Part shown: in pieces, positions 17,755 to 27,416 of the stretch
Numbering within the stretch: position 1 is the stretch's first letter
How the letters are laid out: each line of letters opens with the position of its first letter
NCBI RefSeq assembly: GCF_030845175.1
Contig: NZ_CP132542.1
Span: 3,321,501-3,385,500 of the forward strand
DNA: 64,000 nucleotides
Source of the DNA: Coralliovum pocilloporae
GTDB taxonomy: Bacteria > Pseudomonadota > Alphaproteobacteria > Rhizobiales > Cohaesibacteraceae
Direction of reading: 5' to 3'
The notes under the pieces: generated by a model
Seen by the model: the letters and a program-made list of their open reading frames with translations, nothing else
What the model was told of the DNA's origin: nothing
The model's database searches: none
Program-made: the position numbers and the translations under genes

Positions 17755-19098
17755 ATGTCAACCAGCCGCAAAACCCTCGCAATTGTTCTGGCCGCGGGGC
17801 AGGGAACCCGGATGCGATCCGAAAAGCCGAAGGTCCTGCATCAGATCGGTCATTTGTCCATGCTGGGCCATGTGCTGAAAGCTCTTTCGGATGCCAGCGT
17901 CGACAAGACAGCTGTGGTCATTGGTCATAATGCAGACCTGGTCCGGACGGACATCGCAGCCAATGCACCCGATGTAGATGTGTTTGAACAAACAGAACGG
18001 CTGGGGACGGCTCACGCAGTTCTGGCGGCACGCAAGGCGATTGAAGCCTTTGACGGGGACCATATTCTGGTTCTCTACGGCGACACTCCACTGGTTACAG
18101 CTGATACACTGCAGGCTATTTCAGACGGGCTTGAGGACGGTTCTGATGTGGTTGTCACCGGCTTCCATACAGACGAGCCCGGCAAGTATGGCCGCTTTAT
18201 CATGGATGGCGAACGGCTGATGGCGATCCGTGAGGCAAAGGACGCGACAGAGAGCGAACTGGCTATCACCTTCTGTAATGGCGGGTTGAAGGGCTTCACA
18301 AGAGAGCATTGTCTTTCCATTCTTGATCGGATCGACAGGAACAACGCGCAAGGTGAGTATTATCTCACCGACGCAGTTGAAATTGCCAACGAGATTGGCC
18401 TGTCAGTTTCAGCTGTTCCGATTTCTGAAACAGAAGTGCTCGGCGTCAACGACAGGGCCCAACTGGCCCGTGCTGCTGATCTGTTTCAACAGCGGCGGCG
18501 AATGGATGCAATGGTTTCAGGTGTCACACTGGAAGCACCGGAAACGGTCTTTTTTGCCTATGACACACAGCTGGCAATAGATGTAACCGTTGAGCCCAAT
18601 GTGGTGTTTGGCCCTGGTGTCTCTGTCGGGTCCGGCAGCCAGATCCGGGCTTTTTCCCATCTCGAAGGAACACGCGTCGAGACCGGTGCCGTTATCGGTC
18701 CCTATGCTCGTCTGAGACCCGGAACAGTGGTCCATAACGGCGCGAAAATTGGTAATTTTGTTGAGACCAAGAAGACCACGGTCGAACGCGGTGCCAAGAT
18801 CAACCATCTGTCCTATGTGGGAGATGCCCGCGTGGGAGAGGCTGCCAATATCGGCGCAGGCACCATCACCTGCAACTATGATGGCGTGTCGAAATATCAG
18901 ACCAATATTCGTGCCGGAGCCTTCATCGGATCGAACTCCGCGCTTGTTGCGCCGGTCACCATAGGCGAGGGCGCTTTTGTGGGCAGCGGCAGTGTCATCA
19001 CCGATGATGTACCGGACCATGCGCTGGCTCTTGGGCGTGGACGACAGGTCGTCAAACAGCGCTGGGCATCCGCTTTCCGGGCCAAACGCAAGAACTGA
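17755..19098 (+). CDS. glmU: Bifunctional UDP-N-acetylglucosamine pyrophosphorylase / glucosamine-1-phosphate acetyltransferase
   Basis: Makes UDP-GlcNAc, precursor of peptidoglycan and lipopolysaccharide, by acetylating glucosamine-1-phosphate and transferring UMP. The protein has 447 residues from ATG 17755 (MSTSRKTLAIVLAAGQGTRM); an in-frame ATG at 17734 would add seven residues. An AGGGAA site suits the later start. The N-terminal nucleotidyltransferase domain (about 1-230) has LAAGQGTRMRSEKPK and LYGDTPLV. The C-terminal left-handed beta-helix (about 250-440) has RPGTVVHNGAKIGNFVE and NIGAGTITCNYDG. glmS follows, so both amino-sugar enzymes are adjacent. Confidence 0.96.
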   Translation: MSTSRKTLAIVLAAGQGTRMRSEKPKVLHQIGHLSMLGHVLKALSDASVDKTAVVIGHNADLVRTDIAANAPDVDVFEQTERLGTAHAVLAARKAIEAFDGDHILVLYGDTPLVTADTLQAISDGLEDGSDVVVTGFHTDEPGKYGRFIMDGERLMAIREAKDATESELAITFCNGGLKGFTREHCLSILDRIDRNNAQGEYYLTDAVEIANEIGLSVSAVPISETEVLGVNDRAQLARAADLFQQRRRMDAMVSGVTLEAPETVFFAYDTQLAIDVTVEPNVVFGPGVSVGSGSQIRAFSHLEGTRVETGAVIGPYARLRPGTVVHNGAKIGNFVETKKTTVERGAKINHLSYVGDARVGEAANIGAGTITCNYDGVSKYQTNIRAGAFIGSNSALVAPVTIGEGAFVGSGSVITDDVPDHALALGRGRQVVKQRWASAFRAKRKN

Positions 19099-19214
19099 CT
19101 CCTCAGCCTCGGAACAGGGCAGACTGTCATATTCAGAAATCTGATTTGATTCCGAGCTTTCGGCAAAAACGACTAAACAACGTCCGTTGAATAACAGCGT
19201 GAAGGATTCTCTGA

Positions 19215-21041
19215 ATGTGCGGCATCGTTGGCATCATCGGTAAGGAACCGGTTGCTCCTCAGCTTGTGGACGCTCTGAAACGGCTGGAGTATCGCGGGTA
19301 TGATTCCGCAGGCATTGCAGCTCTGACAGATGGAACCATTGATCGCCGCCGCGCTGAAGGAAAGCTTCGGAATCTCGAGGAAACGCTGTACAGAGATCCA
19401 CTGGAAGGCACAATCGGCATTGGCCATACACGTTGGGCCACCCATGGCGCCCCTACAGTTCACAATGCTCACCCACATATGACGTCTGACGTGGCTGTGG
19501 TTCACAATGGCATCATTGAGAACTTCAGTGAGCTCAGAGCTGAGCTGTCGGCAGACGGCCATTCCTTTGAATCCGAGACCGACACCGAGGTGGTTGCTCA
19601 TCTCCTCAACCGCGAAATATCCAGAGGGCTTGATCCTGTTGAGGCCGTACGCCTGGTTCTGCCAAGGCTGGACGGCGCATTTGCCCTGGCGCTTGTCTTT
19701 AAAGGGCATGACAATCTGATGATTGGCGCCCGGCTTGGCAGCCCGCTTGCTGTTGGTCATGGAACGGGTGAAATGTTCCTCGGTTCCGATGCCATCGCTC
19801 TGTCACCATTCACCGACCGGGTCACCTATCTTGAAGACGGCGACTGGGTGGTTCTGAGTGCTACTGAATGTCAGATCTATGACATTGACGGACAGGCCGT
19901 GGAACGGGCGCTTCAGACTTCGTCTGTATCCTCCCAGATGGTGGACAAAGGCAATCACCGGCACTTCATGCACAAGGAAATTCATGAGCAGCCGGAAGTC
20001 ATTTCACACACGGTTTCCCATTATCTTGATCTGGCCTCGGGCACCACACGTCTGCCGGCTGACCTGCCGTTTGACTTCAACGCATTGAGCCGGATCACGA
20101 TTACGGCCTGTGGCACAGCCTATTATGCAGGGCTTGTGGCCAAATACTGGTTCGAACGTTTTGCCAGACTGCCGGTTGAAATCGATGTTGCGTCCGAATT
20201 CCGGTATCGCGAACTGCCTCTGCCTGAGAATGGCCTGGCCATCTTTATCTCCCAGTCCGGCGAAACTGCCGATACGCTTGCTTCTCTGCGCTATTGCAAA
20301 GAGAACGGTCAGCACACGGCTGCAATCGTCAACGTGCAGGAATCAACAATTGCCCGGGAATCCGATGTGGTTCTGCCAACTTATGCCGGGCCGGAGATCG
20401 GCGTTGCCTCGACAAAAGCCTTTACCTGTCAGCTTGGGGCCCTTGCAGCACTGGCCGTGGCTGCCGGTCGCGCACGCGGCAATCTGACTGAAGATGATGA
20501 AGCCAAGCTTGTGCGTGCACTGAGTGAATTGCCACGCCTTGCGATCCAGGCACTGAAGCTGGAAGATGAGATTGAGAAGCTGTCACGCTCGCTCACCAAC
20601 GCGCGGGATGTGCTCTATCTCGGCCGCGGAACCAATTACCCACTGGCTTTGGAAGGCGCTCTGAAACTCAAGGAAATTTCCTATATCCACGCAGAGGGTT
20701 ATGCCGCTGGCGAGTTGAAACACGGTCCTATCGCGCTGATCGACGAGACAATGCCGGTTGTCGTCATCGCGCCGTTTGATCGCGTGTTTGAGAAAACTGT
20801 CTCCAATATGCAGGAAGTGGCCGCCCGTGGTGGCAAGATCATTCTGATCACCGATCAGAAAGGCGCAGAGCAGGCTACAATTGATGCGGTGGAGACTATC
20901 ATCCTGCCGGATATGCCATCCACAATCGCTCCACTGATCTATGCGATCCCGATCCAGCTGCTCGCCTATCACACTGCGGTTTTCATGGGAACGGATGTGG
21001 ACCAGCCACGCAACCTGGCGAAGTCTGTCACCGTCGAATAA
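19215..21041 (+). CDS. glmS: Glutamine-fructose-6-phosphate aminotransferase (isomerizing)
   Basis: First committed step of hexosamine synthesis: fructose-6-phosphate plus glutamine gives glucosamine-6-phosphate. The protein has 608 residues. An N-terminal class II glutamine amidotransferase domain starts at the catalytic Cys2 (MCGIVGIIG; RLEYRGYDSAGIA, GHTRWATHG). Two SIS domains follow (about 290-420 and 455-590), with SQSGETADTLASLRYCKENG and the C-terminal DQPRNLAKSVTVE. The 116-bp spacer upstream is too short for a glmS ribozyme, so regulation by that route is not seen. Confidence 0.97.
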   Translation: MCGIVGIIGKEPVAPQLVDALKRLEYRGYDSAGIAALTDGTIDRRRAEGKLRNLEETLYRDPLEGTIGIGHTRWATHGAPTVHNAHPHMTSDVAVVHNGIIENFSELRAELSADGHSFESETDTEVVAHLLNREISRGLDPVEAVRLVLPRLDGAFALALVFKGHDNLMIGARLGSPLAVGHGTGEMFLGSDAIALSPFTDRVTYLEDGDWVVLSATECQIYDIDGQAVERALQTSSVSSQMVDKGNHRHFMHKEIHEQPEVISHTVSHYLDLASGTTRLPADLPFDFNALSRITITACGTAYYAGLVAKYWFERFARLPVEIDVASEFRYRELPLPENGLAIFISQSGETADTLASLRYCKENGQHTAAIVNVQESTIARESDVVLPTYAGPEIGVASTKAFTCQLGALAALAVAAGRARGNLTEDDEAKLVRALSELPRLAIQALKLEDEIEKLSRSLTNARDVLYLGRGTNYPLALEGALKLKEISYIHAEGYAAGELKHGPIALIDETMPVVVIAPFDRVFEKTVSNMQEVAARGGKIILITDQKGAEQATIDAVETIILPDMPSTIAPLIYAIPIQLLAYHTAVFMGTDVDQPRNLAKSVTVE

Positions 21042-21185
21042 CTGCAGAATCCTGCAGCGAACGTGGTTTTCTCATCATGCAGACAGTCAATGTCGAGTTG
21101 AGACCCGACGCGACATACTTTCGACAGGATAGGCTTTAGAACGAGAGATCTGTCTTCCTGTCCAAAGGCCAGCTATCTTTCACCT

Positions 21186-21851
21186 ATGAGATATCTTCTT
21201 GTCCTGCCACTCGCGGTTCTGGCTCTTGCCGGTTGTGAAACACGTTCAAAGTCTCCGAAGACGAGCCCGGAGCCTTCATTCTCCTCAACAACGGTTACCT
21301 ATCCAGCAGGAGCACCAAGGATCGCATCTGACTTCCACAGCCATATCGGCGTCAATGGTGGAAGACGAAAGCAGATCCACCTGGGTATCGATATCAAGGG
21401 AAAGGTCGGTCAGAAAATTCTGGCCGCAGCTGATGGTGTTGTTCTGGAAGCATCAACTGAATCCTGTTGGGGTCCAACGATTGCCGTTGATCATGGTACC
21501 GGCGTGGATGGCAAGACAATCATCGCGCTCTACGGACATGTGGGAGACGCGCTCGTCAAGGCAGGAGACCGGATCAGGCGCGGCCAGCTCATCGCTAGGC
21601 TGTCGGATAACCAGAATGACTATCACTGCATCGGCGGTGCACGCCATCTGCATTTTCAGCTCGGTCAGGAATACAGACGTAAATCAGACAAAGGCACGAA
21701 CTGGGGCTGGGGTTATTATCTCAAAGGCGGTCCGAAAGACATGCTGAACCCGCACAATTACTGGGCAGACGGTCCCAACAGGGTAACCTGCTTCCGTAAA
21801 GGGCAAACCTTCAAGCCGGGCACACTCACATATCCTGTTCCCTGCCTGTAG
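21186..21851 (+). CDS. M23-family (LytM) peptidase lipoprotein
   Basis: Predicted lipid-anchored zinc endopeptidase or amidase-activator-like protein acting on peptidoglycan. The protein has 221 residues. A lipoprotein signal ends in LALAGC (lipobox, Cys at residue 17). A LytM domain carries the zinc ligands HLGID (HxxxD) and HLHFQ (HxH), with LYGHVGDALVKAGDRIRRGQ between them. Both zinc motifs are intact, so catalytic activity is plausible. It lies downstream of glmS, but nothing else ties it to a specific partner. Confidence 0.88.
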   Translation: MRYLLVLPLAVLALAGCETRSKSPKTSPEPSFSSTTVTYPAGAPRIASDFHSHIGVNGGRRKQIHLGIDIKGKVGQKILAAADGVVLEASTESCWGPTIAVDHGTGVDGKTIIALYGHVGDALVKAGDRIRRGQLIARLSDNQNDYHCIGGARHLHFQLGQEYRRKSDKGTNWGWGYYLKGGPKDMLNPHNYWADGPNRVTCFRKGQTFKPGTLTYPVPCL

Positions 21852-21854
21852 GCT

Positions 21855-22214
21855 TCAGGCTGTCGGCCGCGACAGAATAAACGTGGCCGCCCCGGCCATA
21901 ACCGCAAAAACCACCATCCCCAGCAGAAGAGACGGGCTGACCGTAACCACGAAAATGATGAAGCCCGAGACAATGCCAATTATGGCAATGGTCTTGGCGC
22001 GAGAGCCAATTGCACCGTTCTCACGCCATTTCTTCACGGGTGGTCCGAACATCGGATGATTCAACAGCCAGGCCTCAAAACGGGGAGAGGAGCGCGCGAA
22101 GCAGGCGGCAGCCAGGAGCAGAAAAGGCGTCGTAGGCAGGACCGGCAGGACAATACCGAGCAACCCTGCTGCGACAGCCAGAAAACCGATACATAAAAAA
22201 ACGATCCGCATCAT
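21855..22214 (-). CDS. DUF454 (YbaN-like) small membrane protein
   Basis: Small inner-membrane protein of 119 residues with three or four hydrophobic helices. The family signature is clear: GLLGIVLPVLPTTPFLLLAA followed by CFARSSPRFEAWLLNHPMFG. Function is unknown for the family. It converges with the M23 lipoprotein gene, the stops being three bases apart. Confidence 0.9.
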   Translation of the reverse strand: MMRIVFLCIGFLAVAAGLLGIVLPVLPTTPFLLLAAACFARSSPRFEAWLLNHPMFGPPVKKWRENGAIGSRAKTIAIIGIVSGFIIFVVTVSPSLLLGMVVFAVMAGAATFILSRPTA

Positions 22215-22400
22215 TCAGCCTTTATGTCAGACAAAAGCGGCAAAAATCCTTGGGGATTAACTCCGTGGCACAGTTTTATCTCGCCACCAATAGACATTCG
22301 AGATAGTGTCGGGCTCCTGATTGAACAAGATCCAATAAGCACTACGTTATCAGAACCGGGTGTAGATCAATCCAGCTGAAAAGTGACGCGTCAACGGCCC

Positions 22401-23123
22401 ATGAGTAAAAACGATACAACAAAAATAGGGTTCAGCACCCGCGTTCGGAACTATTTTCTGACCGGCCTTGTGATTGCCGCCCCCATCTCGATAACTGTCT
22501 ATCTGACCTGGACTTTCATCCGCTGGGTTGATGACTGGGTAAAGCCATGGCTGCCGCCAATCTATAACCCAGACAATTATCTGCCATTCTCTCTTCCTGG
22601 CGTGGGCCTGATAACGGCATTTCTGGGCATAACACTTCTGGGTTTTCTCACAGCCAATCTCGTTGGCCGATCGATTCTCCAGTATGGCGAGATGATGCTC
22701 GGACGCATGCCTCTGGTCCGGAATATCTACAGCGCATTGAAGCAGATTTTCGAGACAGTTCTGTCCGAAAGAGGGCAATCTTTCCAGAATGCAGCGCTGA
22801 TCGAATATCCACGCAGAGGCCTCTGGGCAATTGTTTTCATTTCCACAGAAACAAAAGGCGAGATCCTTGCCAAGGCCAGTGATGGTAATGGAGAGGACTT
22901 TGTCAGCGTCTTCCTGCCAACAACGCCGAACCCCACATCCGGCTTTCTGCTGTTTGTACCAGCCAGGGATGTGAAGGTGCTGGATATGTCTGTCGAAGAA
23001 GCTGCCAAACTGATCATCTCAGCTGGTCTGGTCAGTCCGGATTACGAGGAAGAGGCAGATTCCGGTGTATTGGACACGCCACCTCATATGGTTTCTGAAA
23101 AGGTCAGTATCGGTAACGGCTGA
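22401..23123 (+). CDS. DUF502 membrane protein
   Basis: Conserved inner-membrane protein of 240 residues from ATG 22401 (MSKNDTT); an upstream GTG at 22383 would add six residues. Two hydrophobic segments (about 18-42 and 70-95) precede a soluble domain containing ERIPLVRNIYSALKQ-like sequence (here MPLVRNIYSALKQIFETV), the hallmark of DUF502. In Hyphomicrobiales this gene is commonly found between glmS and recG, as here. The biochemical function is not established. Confidence 0.88.
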   Translation: MSKNDTTKIGFSTRVRNYFLTGLVIAAPISITVYLTWTFIRWVDDWVKPWLPPIYNPDNYLPFSLPGVGLITAFLGITLLGFLTANLVGRSILQYGEMMLGRMPLVRNIYSALKQIFETVLSERGQSFQNAALIEYPRRGLWAIVFISTETKGEILAKASDGNGEDFVSVFLPTTPNPTSGFLLFVPARDVKVLDMSVEEAAKLIISAGLVSPDYEEEADSGVLDTPPHMVSEKVSIGNG

Positions 23124-23161
23124 CAGCCTTTCATACAGCAGTACGGTTATGGGAGAGGGGA

Positions 23162-24340
23162 ATGGATCGTTTCTCTGATCTGACGCGCCGGATCGCCGGT
23201 CGCACCACAAATGCCTGGCATATCTACCACCAGGCCGTTCACCGCCAGATGAAGGGTGAGCGCGTGATCAATCTCGCTGTTGGAGATCCTGATCTCGAAA
23301 CGCCCGATCTCATAAAGCGCAGCGCAAAAGCCGCGCTTGACGCAGGCTATACGCATTATGAGGAGCCAGCAGGCAACCCGATACTGAGGCAGGCGATTGC
23401 GGCCTTTCAGTCAGATTTGAGCGGCCAGAGCCTCGCCGAGGAAAATATTTGCGTCTTCTCCGGTGGGCAAAATGCGCTGTTTGCTGCAGCTCTCTGCCTG
23501 TTTGATGCCGGTGATGAAGTTATAGCGCCAGACCCGTGCTATGTAACTTATGAAGGGGTGATCCGGGCCAGCGGCGCACAGATGGTGCAAGTGCCCCTCG
23601 ATGCTGCAAGCGGCTTTTCCCTCGATATTGCCGCTATGGAAAGTGCGATTACGCCCAAAACCCGTGGACTTCTTGTCAACTTCCCGAACAACCCCACAGG
23701 AGCCGGCATTGGCCCTGATGAGGCTCGGGAGCTGGTCGCACTGGCCCGCCGCCATGACCTCTGGATCATCTCCGACGAGGTCTACGCGACAATCCTGTTT
23801 GACGGCGATTTCACCAGCCCAACACATGTTGCAGACGGATATGACAAGATTGCCGTGGTCAATTCCATGTCCAAGTCCCATGCCATGACCGGCTGGCGCG
23901 TGGGCTGGCTGGCGGGACCAGCCGACCTGATCCTCCATGTGACTGCCTTGTCATCCTGCATGATCTTTGGCTGCGCTTCATTCTCCCAGCAGGCAGCCCT
24001 GACGGCTCTGACTGAAGGGCTCGGAGAGATTGAAACGTTCCGGCAGATCTTCAAGGCTCGTCGGGATGCCTTCTGCGATATACTTGAAACCATCCCCGGT
24101 CTTGGTGTGTTCCGGCCCGTCGCCGGGATGTTCATCATTCTTGATATCGCTGCATCAGGCCTGTCCCCGACAGATTTCGCCCAGACACTGCTCGACGAGC
24201 ACGATGTGGCAGTTCTGCCCGGACCTGCCTTCGGCGACAGCCTCTCAACTCATGTGCGTGTCAGCCTGATGGCAGACGAACAAGCCCTGAAGGAATCTGC
24301 CCGGAAAATCGGTCTGGTGATGAGTAAAACCAGCGCTTAA
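23162..24340 (+). CDS. PLP-dependent aminotransferase, class I/II
   Basis: Fold-type I aminotransferase of 392 residues, close to the aspartate-aminotransferase subgroup. The cofactor lysine is K238 in NSMSKSHAMTGWRVGW. Other landmarks are GDPDLETPD, HYEEPAGNP, GGQNALFAA, NFPNNPTGAG and SDEVYATILFDG. The conserved C-terminal arginine that binds the substrate carboxylate is in HVRVSLM. Substrate preference cannot be read from the sequence. GGAGAGGGGA precedes the ATG. It stands between the DUF502 gene and a small membrane-protein gene on the other strand. Confidence 0.92.
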   Translation: MDRFSDLTRRIAGRTTNAWHIYHQAVHRQMKGERVINLAVGDPDLETPDLIKRSAKAALDAGYTHYEEPAGNPILRQAIAAFQSDLSGQSLAEENICVFSGGQNALFAAALCLFDAGDEVIAPDPCYVTYEGVIRASGAQMVQVPLDAASGFSLDIAAMESAITPKTRGLLVNFPNNPTGAGIGPDEARELVALARRHDLWIISDEVYATILFDGDFTSPTHVADGYDKIAVVNSMSKSHAMTGWRVGWLAGPADLILHVTALSSCMIFGCASFSQQAALTALTEGLGEIETFRQIFKARRDAFCDILETIPGLGVFRPVAGMFIILDIAASGLSPTDFAQTLLDEHDVAVLPGPAFGDSLSTHVRVSLMADEQALKESARKIGLVMSKTSA

Positions 24341-24721
24341 TCAGTCCTGTTTGCCCGTTCTCCAAAACAACCGGAAGAACCAGAGCGTCAGGGCAGGGTC
24401 AGCGACAAGTGCCAGCCACAGATAGGGACCAGTGTCTAAGGTTAGAGCGGCCCATGCTGCGGCTAGTGCCTGCCCGCAGAACCAGGTGGCAAAGCCCAGC
24501 AAAAGGGCCCGCTGGAACGCAATATTGCGAAAGGCGCAGATAGTCAGCACCAACAGCGCCGCACTCGCGGAAGCCCCGTAGCGCTTCAGTGTAACGTCAG
24601 CGGCATCCTCCGGAGCTATGCCCAGCAGAGATGCAGTCCATTGAGCGGGGAAGAAGCCAAACAGCAAGACCGCAGCCCCAATACCAAAGCCACCAAACAA
24701 GAGCGAGTATTTCACAAGCAC
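24341..24721 (-). CDS. Hypothetical four-helix membrane protein
   Basis: Predicted integral membrane protein of about 126 residues with four hydrophobic helices and short loops; no family recognised with confidence. No ATG is available near the 5' end. GTG at 24721 is preferred because AGGGGA lies eight bases upstream; the open frame extends to 24760. The stop abuts the stop of the aminotransferase on the other strand. Confidence 0.6.
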   Translation of the reverse strand: MLVKYSLLFGGFGIGAAVLLFGFFPAQWTASLLGIAPEDAADVTLKRYGASASAALLVLTICAFRNIAFQRALLLGFATWFCGQALAAAWAALTLDTGPYLWLALVADPALTLWFFRLFWRTGKQD

Positions 24722-24890
24722 GACAGAATCCCCTGACGGATAGCCCCTGATAGGCAACACTTAAGGGTGTTCGAAGCGCACCCGTTTGGCAAGCTTGCCC
24801 TTAGACGAATATTTCAAGTGAAATGAAATAAAACTAAGGGTAGGAAAATGGCTAAGTTTTCATTAGAAAAATCATGTCAATCGAAATGAC

Positions 24891-26999
24891 TTAGCCGGAA
24901 TGTAAAAGCCGTATCGTTTCATCCCGGCGGAACAGATAGAGCAACATGCGCAGAGCCTTGCCGCGTTCGCTCTCCAGAGATGGATCCTTCATCAGGATCA
25001 GACGCGCATCGTCGCGTGCTGCTTCCATCAGCTCCCCATGGAACTCTGCCAGAGCCATACGAAAACCGGGCATACCCGATTGGCGGATACCAAGAACATC
25101 ACCCTCACCACGCAATTTCAGATCTTCTTCAGCAATGCGGAAGCCGTCTTCCGTCTCTCGCATCACAGACAGGCGGGCTTGCGAGACCTCGCCAAGAGGC
25201 GTCTTGTAGAGCAAAAGACAGGTAGAGGACGCACTGCCGCGCCCCACACGTCCGCGCAGCTGATGGAGCTGGGCCAGGCCAAACCGTTCCGCATGCTCGA
25301 TCACCATAATCGTCGCATCCGGCACATCAACGCCCACCTCAATCACCGTGGTGGAGACGAGAACGCGAATATCACCGGTCTGGAACCGTCGCATTTCCTC
25401 ATCTTTCTGTTGCGCCTTCATGCGTCCGTGCACCAGACCAACCTGATCTCCCAGCAGAGGCTGCAGGGCAGCAAAGCGGTCTTCAGCAGACGTCAAATCA
25501 ATGAGTTCCGATTCCTCCACAAGCGGGCAGACCCAATAGATCTTGGCACCTTCAGCAACAGCACGTGCCACGCGATGCATCACTTCCTCGACCCGGTCCA
25601 GCGATACGGTTCGCGTTTCAATAGGCAGACGCCCGGCAGGCTTTTCCATCAGTTTTGACACATCCATATCGCCGAAATAGGTGAGAACCAGCGTCCGTGG
25701 AATCGGCGTTGCAGTCATCACCAGAAGGTCAGAATCCTGTCCCTTGTTACTGAGTGCCAACCGCTGATGAACACCGAAACGGTGCTGCTCATCCACCACT
25801 GCCAGCCCCAGATCCCTGAACGCCACATCGGACTGGAACACAGCATGTGTCCCGATCAGAATATCAAGCTCACCCTTTTCAAGCTGGTTCAGGATCCTGG
25901 TCCGTGCACTGCCTTTTTCACGCCCTGTGAGAACAGCAACCGACAGCCCGGCCGCCTCACAAAGCGGTTCCAGAGATCGCATATGCTGGCGTGCCAGGAG
26001 TTCCGTTGGCGCCATCAGGGCAGCCTGTGAACCGCTTTCCACCACAGCAGCCATCGCCATCAGGGCCACCATGGTCTTGCCAGACCCCACATCACCCTGA
26101 ACCAGCCGGATCATCTTCCTGTCGCTGGCGAGATCGGCTTCAATCTCCTGAATGGTCTCGGACTGACTTCCAGTGAGACTGAAGGGCAGGGCAGCAAGGA
26201 TCTTGTTCTTGATGTGCCCCTCAAACCGGCGAATCTTGCCACGGGTTACCCGCATGGTCTGCCTGACAAGCCCCAATGCCAACTGGGAGGCCAGATATTC
26301 GTCATATGCAAGGCGCTTCCAGGCAGCAGAACCAGGATCAAGGTCGTTCGCATCTTCTGGCCTGTGCAAATGCGCCAGAGCGGCAGCAAACGAAAGCGCC
26401 CCATTTCGTTGAAGCCAGGCCTGATCCTGCCACTCCGGGAAGTCCGGCACGCTCTCAAGCGCTGCCCTTATTGCCTTGCCGAGAACCTTGCCTGAAATAC
26501 CCTTGGTCAACGGATAAACCGGCTCAATCAGGGGAAGCGCGTGAAATTCTTCTTCCGTGACCATGTGATCAGGATGCACCATCTGTGGTGCGCCGTTAAA
26601 CCACTCCACCCGACTGGACACATACCGCGTCTCCCCGACAGGCAACGAACGTTCCAGCCAGCTCTGCTTTGCATGGAAGAAGACCAGTGTGATTTCGCCC
26701 GTCTCATCATGGGCAGAAACCTTGTAGGGAACGCGTGGCAAGTGGCGCGGTGTCGGCTGGTGCCGATCAATCCGCACTTTCAAGGTCACAATGGAATTGT
26801 GAGGAGCCTGCGCAATACCTGGCTGCCTGCGCCGGTCCACAAGGCCGGACGGCATATGCAGCATGAGATCAATCAGTGTCGCAGGACCACTTGCTTCCTG
26901 ACCCAGCAGGAGCTTCGACAGGGTCAGTTCAATCTTGGGACCAACCCCCTGCAGCACCGAGATCGGTCGAAACAGATCATTCAACAGGTCCGGGCGCAT
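24891..26999 (-). CDS. recG: ATP-dependent DNA helicase RecG
   Basis: Branch-migration helicase that remodels stalled forks and Holliday junctions. The protein has 702 residues: an N-terminal wedge/OB domain (about 1-260), then two helicase domains with Walker A GDVGSGKT, DEQH box VVDEQHRFGVHQR, TATPIPRT, and the C-terminal motif QLRGRVGRG followed by EEDLKLRGEGDVLG. Length is normal. It diverges from sdhE-mfd, a conserved neighbourhood in Hyphomicrobiales. GGCTAAGT (24850-24857) and ACTTAGCC (24889-24896) form a weak stem at its 3' end. Confidence 0.97.
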   Translation of the reverse strand: MRPDLLNDLFRPISVLQGVGPKIELTLSKLLLGQEASGPATLIDLMLHMPSGLVDRRRQPGIAQAPHNSIVTLKVRIDRHQPTPRHLPRVPYKVSAHDETGEITLVFFHAKQSWLERSLPVGETRYVSSRVEWFNGAPQMVHPDHMVTEEEFHALPLIEPVYPLTKGISGKVLGKAIRAALESVPDFPEWQDQAWLQRNGALSFAAALAHLHRPEDANDLDPGSAAWKRLAYDEYLASQLALGLVRQTMRVTRGKIRRFEGHIKNKILAALPFSLTGSQSETIQEIEADLASDRKMIRLVQGDVGSGKTMVALMAMAAVVESGSQAALMAPTELLARQHMRSLEPLCEAAGLSVAVLTGREKGSARTRILNQLEKGELDILIGTHAVFQSDVAFRDLGLAVVDEQHRFGVHQRLALSNKGQDSDLLVMTATPIPRTLVLTYFGDMDVSKLMEKPAGRLPIETRTVSLDRVEEVMHRVARAVAEGAKIYWVCPLVEESELIDLTSAEDRFAALQPLLGDQVGLVHGRMKAQQKDEEMRRFQTGDIRVLVSTTVIEVGVDVPDATIMVIEHAERFGLAQLHQLRGRVGRGSASSTCLLLYKTPLGEVSQARLSVMRETEDGFRIAEEDLKLRGEGDVLGIRQSGMPGFRMALAEFHGELMEAARDDARLILMKDPSLESERGKALRMLLYLFRRDETIRLLHSG

Positions 27000-27113
27000 G
27001 GGCTAATCCTTGATTGTCGTGATCAAATAACCGATCGGGTGCTGACAGCGGCGCGTATCATGCGTATATCTTCGCCCGACCAAATCAGTTGAGATTGATC
27101 CGAGAGTCATACA

Positions 27114-27407
27114 ATGTTCGGCACCACACGCTCAAGCGACGGTTTGGATGATCGTCGCAAACGTATTCTCTACAGGGCCTGGCACAGAGGCACCCGCGAA
27201 ATGGATCTGTTCCTGGGTCGCTTCGCGGATGTGGCGCTGGAAGCCATGACCGATGAAGAACTGGATGTGTTCGAGACATTGATGAATGCGGCAGATCAGG
27301 ATCTCACCACATGGGTAACGGGCAAGAACCCGATCCCGCCGACTTATGATACGCCGCTGTTTCATCGCATTCTGGATTTTGCCAAGGCCAATCCCGTAAC
27401 GGACTGA
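27114..27407 (+). CDS. sdhE: Succinate dehydrogenase assembly factor 2 / FAD assembly factor SdhE
   Basis: Small five-helix protein that promotes covalent attachment of FAD to succinate dehydrogenase (SdhA). It has 97 residues, the usual length, with the functional RGxxE motif in HRGTREMDLFLGRFAD. Its position between recG and mfd is conserved in many alphaproteobacteria. The stop is nine bases before the mfd ATG. Confidence 0.93.
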   Translation: MFGTTRSSDGLDDRRKRILYRAWHRGTREMDLFLGRFADVALEAMTDEELDVFETLMNAADQDLTTWVTGKNPIPPTYDTPLFHRILDFAKANPVTD

Positions 27408-27416
27408 TTGACTTCC

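Noticed and set aside
19099-19214. A glmS ribozyme upstream of glmS
   Set aside because: The spacer is only 116 bases and lacks a recognisable ribozyme core; the ribozyme is mainly found in Gram-positive bacteria.
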